From Streptomyces cyaneochromogenes (GTDB taxonomy: Bacteria > Actinomycetota > Actinomycetes > Streptomycetales > Streptomycetaceae), in the NCBI RefSeq assembly GCF_003963535.1, contig NZ_CP034539.1, positions 9,672,001-9,736,000 on the forward strand: a stretch of DNA of 64,000 nt. Reading direction: 5' to 3'. A program made the translations under genes and the position numbers. Below the pieces are notes generated by a model. The model was not told where the DNA came from. It saw only the letters and a list, made by a program, of their open reading frames with translations, and made no database searches. Shown piece after piece: positions 59,022 through 64,000 of this stretch; the first letter of the stretch is position 1, and the number at the start of each line of letters is the position of its first letter.

Positions 59022-59897
59022 ATGGAGTCGCCCCTGGTCGTAGGCGTGGACGGATCGGAGCCGAGTCTCAGCGCGGTCGACTGGGCCGTGGACGAGGCGG
59101 CCTGCCACGGTCTGCCGCTGCGCCTGTTGTACGCGTCTTTGTGGGAGCGGTACGAGGGCAATGTGCCCTCCGCCGGAGCGGAACGTCCGCCCGAGCGCGT
59201 CATGGCGGAGAACATCGTCGGCACCGCGGCCGAACGCGCCCGTCGACGCAACCCCGAGGTGAAGGTCTCGGCCGACGTGGTCCCCGACGAGGCGACGAAC
59301 GCGCTGGTGGGCGAAGCCCATCACGCCTTCGCCGTGGTGACCGGATCACGCGGCCGCGGTGAGTTCGCCGGCCTGCTCCTGGGATCGGTCGGCCTGGCCG
59401 TGGCGGCTCGCGCCCACGGACCGGTGATCGTGGTCCGCGGCGACAAGGCGGGCCTGGCCGGCACCCACCAGCGGATCCTGCTCGGCGCGGCCGACCCCTC
59501 GACCGCCGGTGAGGCGACGCGATTCGCCTTCCGCGAAGCCGAGGCACGCCGATGCAAGGTCGACGTCGTGCGGGCCTGGCGTGTTCCCGCCCACGAGTCG
59601 GTCGACCACCACCTGAGCACCGGAGATCCCGCCCACCACCAGCAGGAACGGGCGTCCGCCCTGCTCGACGCGGTGCTCCACGACCCGATCGCGGCCCACC
59701 CGGGCGTGCCGGTGCGTCGCGACACGGTGGAGGGACCGGCCCACCGGGTGCTCCTGCGCCGGTCGGCGGCCGCCGACCTCGTCGTCATCGGAGCGCGACG
59801 CCGGTCCGGCCACTCCGGGCTTCAGCTGGGCCGGGTGGGGCACACGCTGCTGCACCATGCCTCCTGCCCCGTGGCCGTCGTACCACAACCGGAGTGA
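59022..59897 (+). CDS. Universal stress protein, two UspA domains
   Basis: 291 residues. Domain 1 starts LVVGVDGSEPSLSAVDWAVD and has the ATP loop GSRGRGEFAGLLLGSVGLAV. Domain 2 (about 145-291) starts RILLGAADPSTAGEATRFAF with the loop GARRRSGHSGLQLGRVGHTL. AAAGG lies before ATG 59022. First gene of a unit with the phosphomutase (2 bp gap) and the GH65 phosphorylase. Confidence 0.9.
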   Translation: MESPLVVGVDGSEPSLSAVDWAVDEAACHGLPLRLLYASLWERYEGNVPSAGAERPPERVMAENIVGTAAERARRRNPEVKVSADVVPDEATNALVGEAHHAFAVVTGSRGRGEFAGLLLGSVGLAVAARAHGPVIVVRGDKAGLAGTHQRILLGAADPSTAGEATRFAFREAEARRCKVDVVRAWRVPAHESVDHHLSTGDPAHHQQERASALLDAVLHDPIAAHPGVPVRRDTVEGPAHRVLLRRSAAADLVVIGARRRSGHSGLQLGRVGHTLLHHASCPVAVVPQPE

Positions 59898-59899
59898 CC

Positions 59900-60658
59900 A
59901 TGGAGCACCCCCGCACCCCGACGACGTCCCCGAACGCACTCGCACCCGTCCTACGGGACATCCGAGCCGTCGTCTTCGACACCGACGGCGTGATCACCGA
60001 CTCGGCCCGAGTCCACGCGGCCGCGTGGAAGACGGCGTTCGACGAGTTCCTTCGCGCGCATCCGCCGGCGGATCCTGAGCAGCGACGCCCGTTCGACGCC
60101 CGGGACGACTACCTCCGGTTCGTGGACGGCAAGTCCCGCCTCGACGGGGCCGCCGCCTTTCTCGCCTCGCGCGGTATCGATCCGTCGGACGAGAAGGTGC
60201 GCGACGTCGCCGCCGCCAAGGAGCGACTGTTCACCGAGCGGCTGCGTGAGCACGGTGTGGACGCGTACCCAGGAACGGTGCGGCTGGTGCGGGCGCTGTG
60301 CGGGGCGCGGGTCCCCCTGGCGGCGGCCTCGGCCTCCCGGCACGCCGGGGAATTGCTCACCCGGGCCGGGGTCCTGGACCTCTTCGACGTACTCGTGGAC
60401 GGCGGCGAGGCCGCGCGGCTGGGGTTGGCGGGCAAGCCACGGCCCGACCTGTTCCTCACCGCGGTCGACCGGCTCGGCGTCCCGGCCGGCCGCGCCGCCG
60501 TCGTGGAGGACGCCCTGGCCGGCGTGGAGGCCGGACGGCACGGAGGGTTCGCCCTCGTCGTCGGCGTGGACCGGGCCGCCGCCGGGGACTCGCGGGAGAG
60601 GCTGCGGCGGCACGGCGCCGACATCGTCGTACGGGATCTGACGGAACTGCTGGTGTGA
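59900..60658 (+). CDS. HAD-family beta-phosphoglucomutase-like enzyme
   Basis: 252 residues: nucleophile Asp27 in VVFDTDGVITDS, cap domain (DYLRFVDGKSRLDGAAAFL), motif II AAASASRHA, lysine in GLAGKPRPDLFL and acidic motif VVEDALAGVEAG. It isomerises beta-glucose 1-phosphate to glucose 6-phosphate. The next gene, a GH65 inverting phosphorylase, makes beta-glucose 1-phosphate, so the two act in sequence. ATG 59900 follows the USP stop by 2 bp. Confidence 0.9.
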   Translation: MEHPRTPTTSPNALAPVLRDIRAVVFDTDGVITDSARVHAAAWKTAFDEFLRAHPPADPEQRRPFDARDDYLRFVDGKSRLDGAAAFLASRGIDPSDEKVRDVAAAKERLFTERLREHGVDAYPGTVRLVRALCGARVPLAAASASRHAGELLTRAGVLDLFDVLVDGGEAARLGLAGKPRPDLFLTAVDRLGVPAGRAAVVEDALAGVEAGRHGGFALVVGVDRAAAGDSRERLRRHGADIVVRDLTELLV

Positions 60659-60669
60659 GGAGCGTCGAA

Positions 60670-63039
60670 GTGACGGGCTGGACCTGGGAGTACGAGGGCT
60701 ACGAGCCCGCGCACCAGCGCCTGAGGGAATCTCTGTGCACCCTCGGCAACGGCTACTTCGCCACCCGGGGCGCGCTGCCGGAGTGCGCGGCCGACGAGAT
60801 CCACTACCCGGGCACATACATCGCGGGCCTCTACAACCGGCTCAGCTCCGACGTGGCGGGCCGCCGGGTCGAGAACGAGGACATGGTGAACGTCCCGAAC
60901 TGGCTGCCGCTGCGCTTCCGTCTGCGCGACGGCCAGTGGCTCACCCCCGACACCGCCCCGGTGCTCACCCACCGTCTGGATCTGCGTCTGGCCTCGGGCA
61001 TGCTCGAACGGCGCACCCGCTACGACCTCGGCGAGGGACGGGTGCTGGCGGTGCGTCAGCAGCGGATCGTCCACATGTCCGACCCTCATCTGGCCGCGCT
61101 GCGCACCGAGTTCACCGCCGAGGGCTTCTCCGGCGAACTGGAGGTCGAGGCGTTGCTCGACGGCGCCGTCACCAATGCCGGTGTTCCGCGCTACCGCGAC
61201 CTGGACGGCCATCACCTCACCCATGTCCATGCGGGGAGATCCGCCCCGGACACCGTCTGGCTGCGCTGCCGCACCCGTACCTCGGACGTCCGGATCGGCA
61301 TGGCCGCCCGGCTGACCGCCGACCCGCCCGTCACGATCCGGAACAAGAGCCCGCGCACGACCCAGCACACCTGTCTGGACCTGGCGGAGGGCCGCACCGC
61401 CACCGTGGACAAGGTCGTCGCCCTGCACACCTCCCGCGACCCCGCGATCAGTGACCCGCTGTACGCCGCCGTGGACCGGGTGGGCAGGGCCCCCGGCTTC
61501 GACGACCTGCTCGAAACCCATCTCACGGCCTGGGACCAGCTCTGGCGTCGAGCCGAACTCGACGTCGCGGGCGAGTCGGGCCGCATCCTGCGGCTGCACC
61601 TCTTCCATGTGCTCCAGACCCTCTCGCCGCACACCGCCGACCTCGATGTCGGTGTGCCCGCCCGGGGACTGCACGGCGAGGCCTACCGCGGCCATGTCTT
61701 CTGGGACGAGCTGTTCGTCCTGCCCTTCCTCAACCTGCACTTCCCGGAGGTCTCCCGCGCCCTCCTGCGCTACCGCCACCGGCGCCTCGAACAGGCCCGA
61801 ACCGCCGCGCTCGCTGCGGGGCACAGGGGCGCCCTCTACCCGTGGCAGAGCGGTAGCGACGGCCGTGAGGAGACCCAGCAGCTCCATCTCAACCCGCGCT
61901 CGGGACGTTGGCTGCCCGACCACTCCCGCCTCCAGTACCACGTCGGCTCGGCGATCGCGTACAACGTGTGGCAGTACTGCGAGGCGAGCGGCGACACGGA
62001 GTTCCTGCACACCAAGGGCGCCGAGATACTGCTGCAGATCGCCCGCTTCTGGGCGGACAAGGCCGTCTACGACGACACCCTGGGCCGTCACCGCATCAAG
62101 GGCGTGGTCGGCCCCGACGAGTACCACGACGCCTATCCCGGCGCGGCCACACCCGGCCTCGACGACAACGCGTATACCAACGTCACGGCCGCGTGGGTGC
62201 TCACCCGCACGCTGGAGCTGCTGGGCGGCCTGCCAGAGCCCCGCCGCCGTGAACTCGTCGAGCGCAATGGACTCGACGGGGGCGAACTCGAACTGTGGGA
62301 GGACGTTTCCCGCACCCTCCATGTGCCCTTCCACGACGGCGTCATCAGCCAGTTCGCGGGGTACGACGAGCTCGCCGAGCTTCCCTGGGAGGAGCACCGG
62401 CAGCGCTACGGCGACATCCGGCGGCTGGACCGGATCCTGGAGGCGGAGGGCGACACCGTCAACCGCTACAAGGCCTCCAAGCAGGCCGACGTCCTGATGC
62501 TCGGCTACCTTTTCTCGCCGACCGAACTGCGGGGCCTGTTCGACCGGTTGAGCCTCCGCCTGGACGAGGAGACCTGGCGGCGCACTGTCGACTACTACAT
62601 GCACCGCACCAGCCACGGATCCACCCTCAGCGGCCTGGTGCACGGCTGGGTGCTGGCCCGGTGCCGGCGCAGCGAGGCCTGGAAGTTCTGCCAGGAGGCC
62701 CTCCAGGGCGACATCGCCGACGTGCAGGGCGGCACCACCGGCGAGGGCATCCACCTGGGCGCCATGGCCGGCACCCTCGACCTCGTCCAGCGCGGGCTGA
62801 CCGGCCTGGAGACCCGGGGCGGCGCCCTGTGGCTCGACCCCGTGCCGCTGCCGGAACTGTCCTCGTACGGATTCTCCCTGCGCTACCAGGGGCACTGGGG
62901 CGTGCGGCTCCGTCTGGAGCGCGGGAAGCTGGAGATCGCCGTCCCATCGTCGGACGCGTCCGCGATCGACGTACGGCTGCGGGACCGCGCGGTCAGCGTC
63001 GAACCTGGGGAGACGGCTCGGCTGGAGCTCCCGGACTGA
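60670..63039 (+). CDS. Glycoside hydrolase family 65 disaccharide phosphorylase
   Basis: 789-residue inverting phosphorylase splitting an alpha-glucobiose (trehalose, maltose or kojibiose) with phosphate to beta-glucose 1-phosphate and glucose. N-terminal beta-sandwich (about 1-260), linker helices, (alpha/alpha)6 barrel with GHVFWDELFVLPFL, the acid catalyst Glu484 in VVGPDEYHDAYP and RYKASKQADVLMLGY (phosphate-binding region), and a C-terminal beta-sheet. GTG 60670 follows GAGGAG. The substrate cannot be decided from sequence. It spares one ATP per glucose compared with hydrolysis. Confidence 0.92.
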   Translation: MTGWTWEYEGYEPAHQRLRESLCTLGNGYFATRGALPECAADEIHYPGTYIAGLYNRLSSDVAGRRVENEDMVNVPNWLPLRFRLRDGQWLTPDTAPVLTHRLDLRLASGMLERRTRYDLGEGRVLAVRQQRIVHMSDPHLAALRTEFTAEGFSGELEVEALLDGAVTNAGVPRYRDLDGHHLTHVHAGRSAPDTVWLRCRTRTSDVRIGMAARLTADPPVTIRNKSPRTTQHTCLDLAEGRTATVDKVVALHTSRDPAISDPLYAAVDRVGRAPGFDDLLETHLTAWDQLWRRAELDVAGESGRILRLHLFHVLQTLSPHTADLDVGVPARGLHGEAYRGHVFWDELFVLPFLNLHFPEVSRALLRYRHRRLEQARTAALAAGHRGALYPWQSGSDGREETQQLHLNPRSGRWLPDHSRLQYHVGSAIAYNVWQYCEASGDTEFLHTKGAEILLQIARFWADKAVYDDTLGRHRIKGVVGPDEYHDAYPGAATPGLDDNAYTNVTAAWVLTRTLELLGGLPEPRRRELVERNGLDGGELELWEDVSRTLHVPFHDGVISQFAGYDELAELPWEEHRQRYGDIRRLDRILEAEGDTVNRYKASKQADVLMLGYLFSPTELRGLFDRLSLRLDEETWRRTVDYYMHRTSHGSTLSGLVHGWVLARCRRSEAWKFCQEALQGDIADVQGGTTGEGIHLGAMAGTLDLVQRGLTGLETRGGALWLDPVPLPELSSYGFSLRYQGHWGVRLRLERGKLEIAVPSSDASAIDVRLRDRAVSVEPGETARLELPD

Positions 63040-63149
63040 CCGTCACCCGGGGGCGGCGGCCAGGAGACGAGGGACGGTGGCGTACGACTGGCTCCTGGCC
63101 GACGTGGCTGTGACGGACGCGCCGGACAGCCGACGCAACGCCAACAGGC

Positions 63150-63650
63150 CTAGGCGGCCTTGATGCCCGAGATGAGCCGCGTCGCCAGGTCGGACTGCAC
63201 CATCAAGTGCGTGCGGTGCACCTGGTTCCCGGTGTCCTGCCAGGTGAGGGTGACCCGGGTCCAGCAGTGCCCCATCCCGCTGTCGTTGTAGACCACCTTC
63301 CAGGCGATCGGCACGCCCTTGGCGCGCAGCACGCCGTCCCTGTGGTGGGCGGCCTCCCAGCGAGCCAGGCTGCTGCGCAGCTGCTCGGTGAGGTAGTGGC
63401 CGCGCAGGGAGTTGGCCAGCCGGCCGCGGCCGGAGTCGAACAGGACGTCGATGTAGGCGCCGTAGAAGTCGGCGACCCGGTCGACCGTGCTCGTCGGGCT
63501 CCCGCTGCGGGCCGGGGTGCCGGCGAGCGAGGTGACGGTGGCCGGAGTGTCCGCCCGGACGCCGCCGCTCGCGGCCGCCGGCATCGAGGCTCCGAGGGCC
63601 GCCACCGCGCCGACGAGCGCGACACGACGGAACGTGCGTGACGTAGCCAT
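63150..63650 (-). CDS. Secreted protein of unknown function
   Basis: 166 residues with a typical export signal: basic start ATSRTFRRVALVGAVAALGA, hydrophobic core and a cleavage-like site near AAASGG (about 28). The mature part contains DFYGAYIDVLFDSGRGRLAN and RVTLTWQDTGNQVHRTHLMV. One Cys remains in the mature part. GGAGT lies before ATG 63650; the boxes at 63728-63762 are 80-110 bp upstream. No family is recognised. Confidence 0.75.
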   Translation of the reverse strand: MATSRTFRRVALVGAVAALGASMPAAASGGVRADTPATVTSLAGTPARSGSPTSTVDRVADFYGAYIDVLFDSGRGRLANSLRGHYLTEQLRSSLARWEAAHHRDGVLRAKGVPIAWKVVYNDSGMGHCWTRVTLTWQDTGNQVHRTHLMVQSDLATRLISGIKAA

Positions 63651-63727
63651 GCCATGACTCCTCTCGCGAAGGAGGAACGAATCAGTCCCTCGACCCCAGT
63701 ACAGCGCACATGAGTTGTCCGAAGCTC

Positions 63728-63762
63728 GGGCCGACCGGCCCCACGTGAGGGCCGATCGGCCG
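63728..63762. promoter_or_regulatory. Tandem boxes upstream of the secreted-protein gene
   Basis: Perfect GGGCCG-AC-CGGCCC at 63728-63741 and GGGCCGATCGGCCG at 63749-63762 (one mismatch), exactly 21 bp apart, between the secreted-protein gene and the end of the permease gene. Confidence 0.65.
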
Positions 63763-63779
63763 CCGTTGACGGATAACGG

Positions 63780-64000
63780 CTACGCCCCGGCGCTGGTCGT
63801 CAGCCGGTGTCGCAGCGACAGGGACGCGAGGGTGAGGAGCGCGGTGGCGAAGGCGGCCAGGACCCCCAGGTCGCGCAGGATCGCGGCCAGGTCACCGTCC
63901 CGCGACAGCAGCGTCGTCCACGCGTCGACGGCCCAGGCGTGCGGCACCGCGTGTCCGGCGCTGCGCAGCCAGTCGGGGACCAGGGCCAGGGGCCACATGC
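63780..64000 (-). CDS. ABC-2 type transporter permease, C-terminal part (cut by the window end)
   Basis: The last about 73 codons of a membrane protein: WPLALVPDWLRSAGHAVPHA, then WAVDAWTTLLSRDGDL and a final helix LGVLAAFATALLTLASLSLR. The first block is typical of the last periplasmic loop of ABC-2 permeases. The start lies outside the window. Because the downstream boxes lie after its stop, they belong to the next gene. Confidence 0.7.
   Translation of the reverse strand, partial: MWPLALVPDWLRSAGHAVPHAWAVDAWTTLLSRDGDLAAILRDLGVLAAFATALLTLASLSLRHRLTTSAGA

Overview
The window comes from a high-GC actinomycete, almost certainly a Streptomyces or close relative. G+C is very high, overlapping ATGA/GTGA junctions and GTG starts are common, and the genes are actinobacterial in type. 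I see no rRNA, tRNA, CRISPR array, transposase or phage gene. The 64 kb reads as one accessory island of energy, redox and stress genes whose content strongly resembles the DosR/DevR dormancy regulon of Mycobacterium and the OsdR regulon of Streptomyces.

Layout. 0.2-5.7 kb: acetyl-CoA synthetase, a 2-oxoacid dehydrogenase E1alpha/E1beta/E2 and an acyl carrier protein. 5.8-6.6 kb: CBS-BON protein. 6.8-14.7 kb: a complete nine-gene V/A-type ATPase operon (G-C-I-K-F-E-A-B-D). 14.7-19.9 kb (minus strand): two TrkA proteins, a P2A-type cation ATPase and a universal stress protein (USP). 20.1-25.1 kb: copper island (decayed multicopper oxidase, two small membrane proteins, cupredoxin-CopA ATPase, YHS protein, CsoR). 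25.1-26.0 kb: decayed DNA. 26.0-43.6 kb: M50-CBS protease, class I aldolase, AhpD-like protein, USPs, a phosphofructokinase with PPi-type residues, CBS-BON protein, Rv1733c-like protein, Acg-like nitroreductase, STAS protein, Zn-alcohol dehydrogenase, two PPOX flavoproteins, GAPDH and a DevS-like GAF histidine kinase without a partner regulator. 43.5-44.0 kb: mosaic of gene remnants. 44.0-46.9 kb: proton-translocating transhydrogenase pntAA-AB-B. 47.7-48.9 kb: SRPBCC and small hypothetical proteins. 49.3-53.7 kb: pyruvate:ferredoxin oxidoreductase porGAB plus a GltD-like reductase fused to a ferredoxin domain. 53.9-63.0 kb: USPs, Hsp20, flavodoxin, DUF4389 protein and a glycoside phosphorylase (GH65) with a beta-phosphoglucomutase. 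The right end has a secreted protein and a truncated ABC-2 permease.

What ties it together is a palindrome, GGGCCG-NN-CGGCCC, and variants with GGGAC/GTCCC half-sites. Ten perfect copies, all outside the genes I regard as intact, and many near copies lie at about 21 promoter regions. They usually occur as two boxes whose starts are 20-23 bp apart, most often exactly 21 bp, which is two helical turns. One 56-bp near-perfect palindrome is three boxes at 21-bp steps. The likely reader is a DevR/OsdR-type response regulator encoded elsewhere, fed by the DevS-like kinase in this window.

Working together (inference), the genes make an oxygen-limitation survival module. Phosphorolysis of alpha-glucosides (GH65 plus phosphomutase), a PPi-type phosphofructokinase, aldolase and GAPDH give ATP-sparing glycolysis. 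Pyruvate is oxidised by POR or the E1/E2 complex. Transhydrogenase and alcohol dehydrogenase balance NAD(P)H. The V/A-ATPase couples ATP to the proton gradient. USPs, Hsp20, CBS proteins and nitroreductase-like proteins protect resting cells.
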